A stretch of 15,682 bases of DNA from DASQGA01 sp035535315 (GCA_035535315.1 DATLQD010000173.1:1-15682), one strand, 5' to 3'. Shown: positions 1-5,740, counted from the stretch's first letter. Notes: generated from the sequence alone by a model not told the origin. A program made the numbers and translations.

Positions 1-44
1 GGGAGAACTGGCGATACTAGGAGGGTTTGAATAATCTTCCGCGC

Positions 45-275
45 ATGAGCGCCGTGGAGCTGGTCGTGACGGGTCGGAACCTCCTCAGCTTCGACCGATG
101 GCCACAAAGTTGTGAGGGCAGTCTGCGTTACCCGTCCCACTTGGACTGCGGTCAGTGCGAGGGCGTGATCGGCAGAGGCGAAGTGGCGTATGCGGTGAAG
201 GACGACGAGGCGAGAACCGTCTACTGCAGTCTCTCCTGCGCCAAGGAGAACGGTTACGTCGATCTGTTGAACTAA
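45..275 (+). CDS. small Cys-rich (treble-clef-like) protein
   Basis: A 76-residue protein of unknown function. The C-terminal half carries CGQC (C35, C38) followed about 22 residues later by CSLSC (C61, C65). This spacing is typical of small treble-clef or TRASH-like zinc fingers; 'YCS..CA' after a GE.AY strand is characteristic. A structural zinc is therefore inferred, not shown. The N-terminal 30 residues resemble nothing I know. An in-frame TAG at 18-20 limits the start. AGGAGGG at 19-25 is only 1 nt from a TTG at 27 and 19 nt from this ATG, so neither is ideally spaced; the TTG would add six residues. The gene is followed by non-coding sequence and a broken zinc-ribbon gene on the other strand. 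Confidence 0.6.
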   Translation: MSAVELVVTGRNLLSFDRWPQSCEGSLRYPSHLDCGQCEGVIGRGEVAYAVKDDEARTVYCSLSCAKENGYVDLLN

Positions 276-311
276 CCCCGAGCCCCAGCCGCGCTGAGCC
301 CCACGCGGCCC

Positions 312-499
312 CTACGTGCCGAACGGGCCGAACTCTCGCCGCGCGCAGTCGGGCAGTAGACCACGATTTCTTCGTCGTCTTCGATGTCCGGGCTGACGAG
401 GTAAGCCTGCCAGTCTGCCCTGACCCACCCGGCTGGCACCGTCTCCCCCCGGCACCTAGGGAGAGCGCGCCTCCCCCGATCGGGGGAAATTTTCTCCAT
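312..499 (-). pseudogene. frameshifted small zinc-ribbon-like protein
   Basis: Read from the ATG at 499, the frame gives a short basic leader and then GWVRADWQAYLV, an acidic linker and EIVVYCPT, after which the composition becomes arginine/serine junk. Moving to the next frame at about position 347 gives CARREFGPFGT and a stop at 312-314. Joined, the two frames read VYCPTCARREFG, the usual C-terminal CPxC knuckle of small actinobacterial zinc-ribbon proteins. One missing base therefore separates the two parts of a roughly 62-residue protein. Either the gene is decaying or the assembly has an indel. I see no strong Shine-Dalgarno before the ATG, so the start is uncertain. No partner Cys pair is obvious at the N-terminus. 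Confidence 0.45.
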
Positions 500-622
500 T
501 TATCTACTGGATTCTTGGCGAATCTGGCTTCCATTGCGTTGACATCAGTGCAGGCCACGGCACTATGAGAGTTTCGGCACAATCGAGGCGTCTGCGGTCC
601 GTCTCCCAAAGAGGAGCACCGG

Positions 623-883
623 ATGTGGTCGACCAGAAGCCTGGTCTGGGCGAGGCCGACGGCACAGGAGCAGGAATGGGCCGACGCCGAGCTAGTCGAA
701 CAAGTCGAGTTACTCGAAGCACTAGCCGGGATGATCCTTTCGCCCCGCACCGTCCGGCTGCTGCAGGAGGGGGAAGCGGCGCCGATCGCCTGGGGGAGGC
801 TCGCGCTCCTCGCCGGTTTCGTCCTCGCTGGCTGGGCCGTGTTCGCATCGCTTGTCTATATCGGCTTTACGTTCGCCTCGTAG
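623..883 (+). CDS. small protein with one C-terminal TM helix
   Basis: An 86-residue protein. Residues 14-50 are rich in Glu, Ala and Leu and should form an amphipathic helix (EQEWADAELVEQVELLEAL). Residues 56-84 contain a single hydrophobic segment (RLALLAGFVLAGWAVFASLVYIG), consistent with a tail-anchored membrane protein whose N-terminus lies in the cytoplasm. AGAGGAG at 610-616 lies 6 nt before the ATG, which supports the start. I do not recognise the family. It stands alone: the next gene downstream is on the other strand about 400 bp away. Confidence 0.55.
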   Translation: MWSTRSLVWARPTAQEQEWADAELVEQVELLEALAGMILSPRTVRLLQEGEAAPIAWGRLALLAGFVLAGWAVFASLVYIGFTFAS

Positions 884-1004
884 CCTGGCGACCCGCTTCC
901 GACCTAGTAGTCTCGCCCGCTCCGCGTCCTGGTCTTGAGGGCGCTTCAATTTGACCTTGATGCTCGCGCGGTTTGGCAGCAACCCAGATCTCTCTGCGGG
1001 CGGT

Positions 1005-1079
1005 TCCAGAGAGGCTCATCTAGGAGTCCCATCGTTTCGCCGGGGTGGGGTACCCCGGGGTGGGGTGGGGCGCCCCGCC
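1005..1079 (+). repeat. dispersed repeat, copy 1
   Basis: This segment matches 5577-5648 in direct orientation. The longest exact block is AGGAGTCCCATCGTTTCGC (1022-1040 against 5595-5613). It is flanked on the left by TCCAGAGAGGCTC and on the right by a G-rich run around GGTACCC. Small indels separate the copies, as expected of old dispersed intergenic repeats rather than a recent duplication. Confidence 0.75.
1042..1070 (+). other. G-quadruplex-type tract
   Basis: Five GGGG runs (1042-1045, 1047-1050, 1057-1060, 1062-1065, 1067-1070) are separated by loops of 1, 6, 1 and 1 nt. This satisfies the standard intramolecular quadruplex pattern. The 6-nt loop is TACCCC, so the competing palindrome GGGGTACCCC (1047-1056) could form a duplex hairpin instead. 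Which form occurs is not determined by sequence alone. Confidence 0.6.
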
Positions 1080-1279
1080 GGCCTAGGGGTGGTTCCGAGC
1101 TCAACTCGAGCTTGCGCCAAAAACGCACACATTTCTCCGCAGAGCGTCTCTCAGCGTGGCCGTCGCGGCTCGAGTGTTTTATTCAGCTAGGCCGACGGGC
1201 AGGGAGGCGGACCCCTTGCAGCAGGCCGCCGCACAGCCTGGGCAATCCCCCTCCCTGCTCCTCGGCCGCGCTTGTGTAG

Positions 1280-1630
1280 CTACGCCGCGACACGACTGGT
1301 ACGCCTGCGGGGGTCGAGCTCGATCGCTGCGACACCCGCTTCACCGAACTTCTCGACCACGAAGTACCCGTCCCGTTTCGCGAAGATCCGCTCGACGTCC
1401 GCGAAAACGTGATCCATCGAATCGGTGACGGCGAAGTGCGTAGGGACTCGGCGTATCTCCTCGTAGTCGTCCAGGGTCAGACTCACGTGCTTTATGCAGT
1501 CCTGGCTAGCGCACTCGCACAGGAAGTCCGCGTCGCCCGATACCTCGTCGAACCCCTCATTCATGCCCAGCAGCCGCTCGTTCACCCCGCGAAACAGCGA
1601 CTGATCCTTCGCGGCCTGGATCGCGTCCAT
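1280..1630 (-). CDS. uncharacterised CxCxxxxC-family protein (copy A)
   Basis: A 116-residue soluble protein. Residues 10-20 read QSLFRGVNERL. Residues 37-45 are FLCECASQDC (C38, C40, C45), followed by a VSLTLDDYEEIR helix and a final strand GYFVVEKFGE. I recognise this as a small conserved actinobacterial family of unknown function; the three clustered Cys suggest metal binding, which is inference. A second member lies at 15387-15677. CGGAAGGG sits directly against an upstream ATG at 1636 but 6 nt before the ATG at 1630, so 1630 is the better start. The C-terminal tail after GEAGVAAIEL is basic and probably disordered. The gene is transcribed alone, leftwards. Confidence 0.85.
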   Translation of the reverse strand: MDAIQAAKDQSLFRGVNERLLGMNEGFDEVSGDADFLCECASQDCIKHVSLTLDDYEEIRRVPTHFAVTDSMDHVFADVERIFAKRDGYFVVEKFGEAGVAAIELDPRRRTSRVAA

Positions 1631-1636
1631 GACCAT

Positions 1637-1868
1637 CCCTTCCGATTGGTATCCGGTCGGGAAAGCCCTGTCTCAGCGAATCACCTCAGCCTACCAACGA
1701 GAGTAGCGCCTCTCGCGCCTGGGCTTGCAACAGAACGGGTGAACGGGTGAAGGGGCGAGTGGTAGCCACGCTAGGCCACCCGCCCCGTAGCGAAAATCTC
1801 TCCCAGCCCCTCATTGCAGAGAGGAGCCGACCGGGAATAGAGTCGGGCCCCTCAAACGAGAGGATCAC
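1637..1868. other. intergenic region with tandem repeat and hairpin
   Basis: Divergent gap between the CxCxxxxC gene and the small membrane peptide. ACGGGTGA is repeated in tandem at 1735-1742 and 1743-1750. Immediately after it lies an imperfect stem-loop at 1752-1786: GGGGCGAGTGG pairs with CCACCCGCCCC, with an inner TAGC-CAC-GCTA. Promoters for both neighbours are expected here, but no confident -10/-35 pair was picked out. Confidence 0.45.
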
Positions 1869-1952
1869 GTGTCGATTTTTTGGATCATCGTCATCGTCAT
1901 TATTGTGTTGGCCGTCCTTGGCTACTTTGGTCGGGGACGTTTCTCTAGGTAG
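1869..1952 (+). CDS. 27-residue membrane peptide
   Basis: A very short gene starting at GTG 1869 and ending at TAG 1950-1952. The peptide begins MSIFWIIVIVIIVLAVLGY and ends in FGRGRFSR: one hydrophobic helix (residues 3-19) followed by a positively charged tail, so an N-out/C-in single-span protein is likely. GAGAGGA at 1858-1864 gives a good ribosome site 4-5 nt before GTG. Similar Ile/Val-rich 'FGRGR' mini-proteins occur in many actinobacterial and other genomes without known function. The codon choice (ATC/GTC runs) fits a selected TM segment. The frame is too short for ordinary gene callers, so it may be unannotated in relatives. Confidence 0.6.
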   Translation: MSIFWIIVIVIIVLAVLGYFGRGRFSR

Positions 1953-2179
1953 CCTCACGCCCCCATCTCGCTTCGTTTCGCTGGGCGTTTCGCCAATCCC
2001 TCCTCTACCGTCGCGCTGGCTCTCGCTCCCATTCTCGGGAGGCGGCTACCGAAGAGTCTGTTGGTTCAAGAAACAGTCGTGGCGGAAAGAACGAAGTCGT
2101 CGGGCCGCGAGGAGAGAGCAGCTTCGAGCCCGTCTCGTCGAGCTCGAACTCCTCAGTAGCCGGGGGGTCCCAGACCTGA

Positions 2180-2227
2180 AGGTGTCAAAAACCCGGGTTC
2201 AGCCCGAAATCCGGGGTTTTGGCACCT
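2180..2227. repeat. 48-bp imperfect inverted repeat
   Basis: AGGTGTCAAAAACCCGG on the left pairs with CCGGGGTTTTGGCACCT on the right. The 17-bp arms have two departures from perfect pairing and enclose a 14-nt centre. The arms are not followed by a T-run, so it may be a protein-binding site, a mini-inverted-repeat element or a structured RNA rather than a plain terminator. Confidence 0.6.
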
Positions 2228-2251
2228 CCTCACGCAGCCGGCCGGACCCTC

Positions 2252-2282
2252 CTGCCGACAAACCCTGTGGGTGTGTCGGCAG
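2252..2282 (-). terminator. hairpin after the two-TM membrane protein gene
   Basis: CTGCCGACA and TGTCGGCAG form a perfect 9-bp outer stem. After one A/G mismatch, ACCC and GGGT extend it around a TGT loop. It lies 4 nt beyond the stop codon of the leftward gene ending at 2287. No U-tract follows, as is common for GC-rich actinobacterial terminators. Confidence 0.6.
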
Positions 2283-2286
2283 TCAC

Positions 2287-2898
2287 CTAGTCGCTGCGCA
2301 GACGAAGCCCCGCCTCCTCGAGCGCCGCGGCGATCAGCGCGTCGTAGCGCCCGGCGGCAAGATCCCCGAACGGGTCTCTCGTGTACCTGACTAACTCGCC
2401 GTACGGAAGGGAGAAGGCAGCCCGCATGGCGAGGAGGCGGCGGCGGTCAGGGTCGAGCGGCCCGCCCAGAACGCGCTCCGCCGCCGTGAGCCCCCTGATC
2501 TGAGAGATGCGCTCGGGGAGGGTGAGCGAGAGGACGAGGAGCGCGGGGATGAGGAAGGTGACAAGTCCGAGCAGGTTGGCGAGTCGATGCACACTTTCTC
2601 GGCCTTCTTGGCCGCGCTCGGCGAGTTCACCACCCGACACGCGACCCGCGTCACGGAGGCCATCGGCCAGATCGTCCCCGACGATCGGCACCCCGGCCAC
2701 TGCCTCGGCGGCGGTCTCGAAGCCGCCCTGGATCTCCGTCCCGGCGTCCTCGACACCAGTTCCGAGCACAGCCAGTTGGTCGACCGTGCTGTGGACCTTC
2801 AGGCCCAGCCAGGCGAACAGAAACACGGCCAGGAGGATTACAAGATCCCGGAGGACCGTCCTGACCCTCTGGGCTGGCAAAGTAGGATAGAAGCGCAT
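2287..2898 (-). CDS. two-TM membrane protein of unknown function
   Basis: A 203-residue protein. TM1 lies at about residues 18-35 (VILLAVFLFAWLGLKV). It is followed by a loop of about 70 residues rich in Gly, Ala and Glu with helical heptad character (QLAVLGTGVEDAGTEIQGGF, ETAAEAVAG). TM2 lies at about 107-128 (LANLLGLVTFLIPALLVLSL). A cytoplasmic-type tail follows, containing DPDRRRLLAMRAAFSLPY and RYTRDPFGDLAAGRYDALIA. Such proteins are found as unnamed membrane proteins in Thermoleophilia-like genomes; no enzymatic motif is visible. GAGGAGGAGG directly upstream of the ATG fixes the start. It may share a leftward transcript with the small membrane gene at 3044-3286. Confidence 0.88.
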   Translation of the reverse strand: MRFYPTLPAQRVRTVLRDLVILLAVFLFAWLGLKVHSTVDQLAVLGTGVEDAGTEIQGGFETAAEAVAGVPIVGDDLADGLRDAGRVSGGELAERGQEGRESVHRLANLLGLVTFLIPALLVLSLTLPERISQIRGLTAAERVLGGPLDPDRRRLLAMRAAFSLPYGELVRYTRDPFGDLAAGRYDALIAAALEEAGLRLRSD

Positions 2899-2916
2899 AC
2901 CTCCTCCTCAATCGCT

Positions 2917-3006
2917 CTAGGTTCGGCAGAAGGCAGCCGAGCGGAACCCAAATGCCCCGAGCTGCAGGACGCGCCGAAGCAGGATGTAGCAGGCGAACAG
3001 GAGCAC
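2917..3006 (-). pseudogene. possible integrase/transposase N-terminal scrap
   Basis: Twenty-nine codons from GTG 3006 give VLLFACYILLRRVLQLGAFG and then FRSAAFCRT, followed by a stop. This resembles the hydrophobic leader of DDE-type integrases common in actinobacterial metagenomes, which read roughly 'L.RR.L.L...L.RS..FKELEI.VLRHEL'. Here the match ends exactly where ELEIVVLRHEL would start. No remainder of the integrase follows. The likeness rests on my memory of the family, so it is only suggestive; a chance hydrophobic frame or a genuine micropeptide are alternatives. Confidence 0.28.
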
Positions 3007-3043
3007 GAGCGGGTTCCGTCGCCCCGTCCTGTTATCCGGCGAG

Positions 3044-3286
3044 CTAGGCCGAGGCGATAAGCGCAACGCCCAGTCCGAGAACGATCGTGGCGACGGCGAG
3101 CCAGATCGAAGCCCAAAGACGAAGCTCCAAGGCACTCGGCGGCGCTTCGCCACGGCGAGCCCAAATGAAGAGGAGCCACTGGGAGCGGCCTTGAATCCAC
3201 CGTTCCTCTGGTGCCCGAATGACACGAAGTGTCGGCCACGCCAGCGCGAGGCCACAGGTGATAAGGAGCGCTCCGCCGGCTACCAC
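3044..3286 (-). CDS. small two-TM membrane protein
   Basis: An 80-residue protein with two hydrophobic segments: residues 1-20 (VVAGGALLITCGLALAWPTL) and 57-79 (RLWASIWLAVATIVLGLGVA). They are joined by a basic, Trp-rich loop (RAPEERWIQGRSQWLLFIWA). The open frame extends further upstream to an ATG at 3469, but that part is Arg/Pro-rich and looks like non-coding sequence, so GTG 3286 was chosen. The ribosome site is weak (TTGGA), and the start is therefore uncertain. Family not recognised. It lies just upstream of, and in the same direction as, the integrase-like scrap and the 203-residue membrane protein. Confidence 0.5.
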   Translation of the reverse strand: MVAGGALLITCGLALAWPTLRVIRAPEERWIQGRSQWLLFIWARRGEAPPSALELRLWASIWLAVATIVLGLGVALIASA

Positions 3287-3493
3287 ACGTCCAACGTACC
3301 CGGATGAAGCGGGAAACGTGCCGGAGGGATGCGCGGAGTCGGGCCGCCGACCAGCGGGAAGGCCTGTCCTAACTAGTCGCGGCGTCGGCGCAGCGGGAGC
3401 ACTGAGACGACGGCCAGACGCACATACACTCGGCCGCCCTCCGTGCGGTTCTCGAGCAGCCCTCGGCATGCCGCGAGCGCGAGCTGCAGCTCG

Positions 3494-3890
3494 GCGGCCG
3501 ATCGCGGCCGCCTAGTGGAGGGCGGCTCGACGCTGATCGCCCGCCACTCCGCGCACGTGCTCCACGGTCTTGACCGCCACGTCCCCTTTTGACCTCGGGG
3601 ACTACCTGGACGACTACGCGGTCAATCCGAAGCTGCGGAACGACCTCGGTCTCCTCTTCCTCATCGACCTCGCGGGAAACCGGCTGGAAGCGATCCCGCT
3701 CAAGCTCGAGCTCGTGCACATGCGCCTTGCCGACGGCTCGGACGCCGCGTGGGTGGGACGCCGCTTCCGCAAAGCCTCCGCGGCGTTCGGGTCAGAGGTG
3801 GCCGAAGAGGAGGGCCGCCTCGTGCTAGCTGGTGTTAGGCCTTCCGCGCCTTCCGCTTCTCGATCCTCGCCGACCCAGCGGACGGAGTGA
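3494..3890 (+). pseudogene. C-terminal remnant of CapA-like protein
   Basis: Bases 3494-3589 encode LVEGGSTLI and then HSAHVLHGLDRHVPF, after which a TGA follows. Dropping one T from the TTTT at 3587-3590 continues as DLGDYLDDYAVNPKLRNDLG, then LLFLIDLAGNRLEAIPLKLE and WVGRRFRKASAAFG, ending EEEGRLVL. This is the C-terminal third of CapA/PGA_cap-type metallophosphoesterase-fold proteins, whose family reads 'GHSAHVFHG...L.DLGDFLDDYAV...RNDLG'. The catalytic N-terminal two-thirds is missing and the first Gly of GHSAH is Arg. The gene is therefore truncated and frameshifted. The frame runs past the likely native end and over the 3' end of the convergent DUF1918 gene. Confidence 0.7.
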
Positions 3891-4032
3891 AGATGCTGGT
3901 ATGGCCGTCGTCCCAGCGGATTCGGAAGCGTTGCGGCTCCTCGTGGAGCACCTCCTCGATCACGCCTCTACGCCCCGGCTGGGCAGCCCGCTCCGACTCA
4001 ACGACGATCAGGTCTCCCGCTTGTGCCGTCAT
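3835..4032 (-). CDS. DUF1918 domain protein
   Basis: A 65-residue protein beginning MTAQAGDLIVVESE and containing GVIEEVLHEE, FRIRWDDGHTSIFTPSAGSA and a basic tail (RIEKRKARKA). This is the DUF1918 pattern (GD.I.VES...G.I.EVL...RYRVRW.DGH.S.F.PSAGA), a small SH3-like beta barrel widespread in Actinobacteria with no established function. The size equals the family's usual 60-70 residues. GGGGAGGTGAG about 9 nt upstream supports ATG 4032 over the longer open frame reaching 4221. Its stop codon lies inside the end of the CapA-like remnant, so the two converge and overlap. Confidence 0.92.
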   Translation of the reverse strand: MTAQAGDLIVVESERAAQPGRRGVIEEVLHEEPQRFRIRWDDGHTSIFTPSAGSARIEKRKARKA

Positions 4033-4364
4033 TCCCTGCTCACCTCCCCACGCGACTCGAGGTCTGACTCTAGCTCTGCGATCATGCAGACGGGAGGGAG
4101 GTTCGCGGTGGCAACGGAAGACCTGACCCGTGCGCTCGACGAGGCGGGGGCGCCCCAAGGAGCTCCTCCCGCATGCGCGCACCGAGAGCGCGGTCGCCGC
4201 GGCGGCTGAGGTCGCGGACATCTGTGTCGACTAGCCTGTTTGCCCACGGAGTGTGTGAACCGCGTCGGATGCGCAGACTCGGTCTCAGGCGGCCAGGCCC
4301 AAAGTCTCGCACCGCCTGAACTCGCTAGCCTCTCGAGCACTTCACTCGCGCAAACTCCCTGCAA
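4033..4364. other. no recognisable intact gene
   Basis: A plus-strand frame from ATG 4085 gives MQTGGRFAVATEDLTRALDE, and a neighbouring frame further on gives KELLPHARTESAVAAAAEVA and then a stop at about 4232. Joined with a frameshift they could be one helical protein, but I do not recognise it. Given the broken genes on either side, this is probably degraded coding sequence. Confidence 0.35.
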
Positions 4365-4481
4365 GTGACCCAGCCCCGATCCCTCCCCGTCGCCTACGGC
4401 TCGCACGCCAACTACTACTCCGGAGGCACGCACCAGATCGACCCGCGCTGCGATCTGGCCGAGCGGCTAGAAATGGGCTAG
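4365..4481 (+). pseudogene. fragment resembling Vps62-type 'GSHANY' proteins
   Basis: Thirty-eight codons ending at a TAG contain LPVAYGSHANYYSGGTHQID and then PRC. The segment 'V.V..GSHA.Y...G.H' is the signature of Vps62-related (DUF946-like) proteins of plants, fungi and actinobacteria, which are normally several hundred residues long. Nothing before or after the fragment extends the similarity in any frame that I can see. It looks like an isolated leftover of a larger gene. The match is to a single motif, so certainty is limited. Confidence 0.38.
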
Positions 4482-4710
4482 TCGCCAAAACGCAGACTTG
4501 ATCACCGGGCGGGAACTCGTCGGACGGCCGGCCACTCGCAGGTTCCAGAGATTCGGTCCAGAGGGCTGATGGCGCGTTTCTGGCAAAGAGCGACAGTCTT
4601 CGGCGACACGCCGAGGGCCTGGTGTGCGCGAGGTCGTTCCTCCGCCGCGGAGGGCGGGCTGGGAGGAGGCACAGAGCGCGGGCCACTCTGACCCGCGATA
4701 CGGTTGGCGG

Positions 4711-4935
4711 ATGAAAGTGACCCGCGCGCGCGAGAACGTCTTCGCGCTCACCTTGACCGGCCAGGAGCTCTCGGCTCTCGTCGCCGGAGCGCGCATGGCA
4801 CTCGACATTATGGAGCGTGACCCCCACGCACCACGCGAAGCGGTCGAGCTCCTTCGCGGCGTCGTCGGCGACTACGACGACGCGCTCGCGCGTCTGAAAG
4901 CGCCCGACGGGCGCCCAGGGCGCCCGTCGGGCTAA
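4711..4935 (+). CDS. conserved small orphan protein
   Basis: A 74-residue, mainly helical protein. It has a short strand (VFALTLTGQEL), a long helix (SALVAGARMALDIMERD), and a second helix (REAVELLRGVVGDYDDALAR). The tail, APDGRPGRPSG, is encoded by a palindrome. I recall similar 'F.LT.TG.ELSALVA.ARMAL' proteins in actinobacteria without assigned function. The open frame extends upstream to 4624, but the added part is Arg/Pro-rich, and GGCGG just before ATG 4711 favours the shorter form. It converges on the AhpD-like gene with 28 nt between stop codons. Confidence 0.75.
   Translation: MKVTRARENVFALTLTGQELSALVAGARMALDIMERDPHAPREAVELLRGVVGDYDDALARLKAPDGRPGRPSG
4902..4932. terminator. perfect 15-bp-stem hairpin at convergent gene ends
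   Basis: GCCCGACGGGCGCCC, a single A, then GGGCGCCCGTCGGGC: a perfect 31-nt palindrome ending one base before the TAA at 4933-4935. It lies inside the last ten codons of the rightward gene and 31 nt beyond the stop of the leftward AhpD-like gene, so it could stop transcription from both sides. A 1-nt loop cannot form sterically; opening the top pairs gives a realistic loop with about 13 bp left. Confidence 0.7.
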
Positions 4936-4963
4936 CTCGCGGGAGTCGCGGGAACGAGCCGGC

Positions 4964-5365
4964 TTAGACGCGCGCCGGCGCCGCCATCATCGTCTTCACG
5001 TGCGCCGCGATCTGGTCGAACTCGGCCTTGAAGCCGTTGTAGTCGTACTGCTCGGTGTTGAGGTACGTACTCCAGCCCATAGTGTGCTTCGCCATGAGCG
5101 CGGCCTCGCGGATCTCGTCGTCGGTCGCGCCGAAGAGCTTGGCGGCCTCGGTGTGGAAGTACGTGCAGTACCGGCAGCGGGTCGCGCCTGAGACTGCGAG
5201 CCCGATCAGCTCCTTGTACTTGTTTGGAATCGCTGTCTCGCCAAACTCGATCGCCTTGAATGATTGCCACTCGCTTTCAACGAGATAATCCGGCAGCTCG
5301 TCGATGAACTTCGGCACAAGGCCCAGCGTCTCGCGGCATTCCGCCTCGACGGTGGCTCTCGACAT
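4964..5365 (-). CDS. AhpD-like / carboxymuconolactone decarboxylase family protein
   Basis: A 133-residue protein of the AhpD-like superfamily. Its core is E52 (YKELIGLAVSGATRCRYCTY) with C64, C67 and H71, matching the E-x(n)-CxxC-x3-H active site of alkylhydroperoxidases. That site reduces peroxides with a redox-active disulfide and a Glu/His proton relay. The protein is all-helical and cytoplasmic, usually a homo-oligomer. GGAGGGAG 5 nt before ATG 5365 fixes the start; the open frame extends to 5497, but that part is arginine-rich and unlike the family. The true physiological substrate cannot be told from sequence. No AhpC or thioredoxin reductase gene is nearby. Confidence 0.92.
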   Translation of the reverse strand: MSRATVEAECRETLGLVPKFIDELPDYLVESEWQSFKAIEFGETAIPNKYKELIGLAVSGATRCRYCTYFHTEAAKLFGATDDEIREAALMAKHTMGWSTYLNTEQYDYNGFKAEFDQIAAHVKTMMAAPARV

Positions 5366-5740
5366 AAGAACTCCCTCCATTGGCGCCTCCGCCGAGCGAA
5401 ATCCGCATCGGCCTGGCGCACGTAAGAGCAAGGGTAGCAGCATTTGATACTTTCGGAGCTGGTGGCCCTCCGACCGAGCGCCCGCACTTCTCGTCACCTT
5501 CTCAATAGTTCACGACAACGGATGGCGCGCTTCCCCGAGCGCCGATCTCTGCTCAGTTCGCGCTTCTAAGTGCGGATCCAGAGAGAGGCTCCTCAGGAGT
5601 CCCATCGTTTCGCGGGGGTGGGTACCCAGGGTTGGGGTCGCCCCACCGTAGACCGCCCGCTACGAAGGCGGGAGGCCCAGTCGCAACGAGACCGACTAAG
5701 CGCTCTTGCGTGACCCGTGACCAGTACGTGGCCACCCCGC
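5366..5740. other. intergenic region with repeat copy 2
   Basis: Lies between the starts of the AhpD-like gene and the 3' end of the leftward helical protein gene. It holds copy 2 of the dispersed repeat, small hairpins (CTCCTCAGGAG at 5590-5600; TGGGGTCGCCCCA at 5633-5645; CCCGC/GCGGG near 5656-5673) and no convincing gene. A leftward 60-codon frame (5553-5735) crosses the repeat, but it is Pro/Gly-rich and shares no preserved frame with copy 1. Confidence 0.5.
5577..5648 (+). repeat. dispersed repeat, copy 2
   Basis: Direct match of copy 1 at 1005-1079, sharing the exact block AGGAGTCCCATCGTTTCGC (5595-5613) and diverging by small indels. Copy 2 has a palindromic CTCCTCAGGAG where copy 1 reads CTCATCTAGGAG. 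Its G-runs are shorter (GGGGG, GGG, GGG, GGGG), so the quadruplex potential is weaker. Confidence 0.75.

Larger units (their letters stand above)
884..1279. other. intergenic region with repeat copy 1
   Basis: No convincing gene is seen on either strand; the open frames here are low-complexity and Arg/Pro-rich. The stretch holds copy 1 of the dispersed repeat (1005-1079), its G-run tract, and an imperfect inverted pair of GGCAGGGAGG-like sequences near 1198-1212 and 1242-1258. Confidence 0.6.
1953..2286. other. intergenic region with two inverted repeats
   Basis: No recognisable gene. A plus-strand open frame gives an Arg/Lys-rich stretch near 2065-2160 (SWRKERSRRAARREQLRARL), which I judge not convincing as a gene. 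The stretch holds the 48-bp inverted repeat at 2180-2227 and the hairpin at 2252-2282. Confidence 0.5.

Noticed and set aside
85..750. 221-codon leftward open frame
   Set aside because: It is Arg/Ser-rich with no domain, overlaps better-supported small genes on both strands and lacks a ribosome site.
1747..2394. 215-codon rightward open frame with a basic stretch SWRKERSRRAARREQLRARL
   Set aside because: It overlaps the 27-residue peptide gene in another frame, both inverted repeats and the end of the leftward membrane gene. Composition is not protein-like except for the short charged run.
4029..4433. Leftward open frames of 134 and 76 codons
   Set aside because: No recognisable motif; Arg/Pro-rich composition; they cross the better-supported Vps62-like fragment and the start region of DUF1918.
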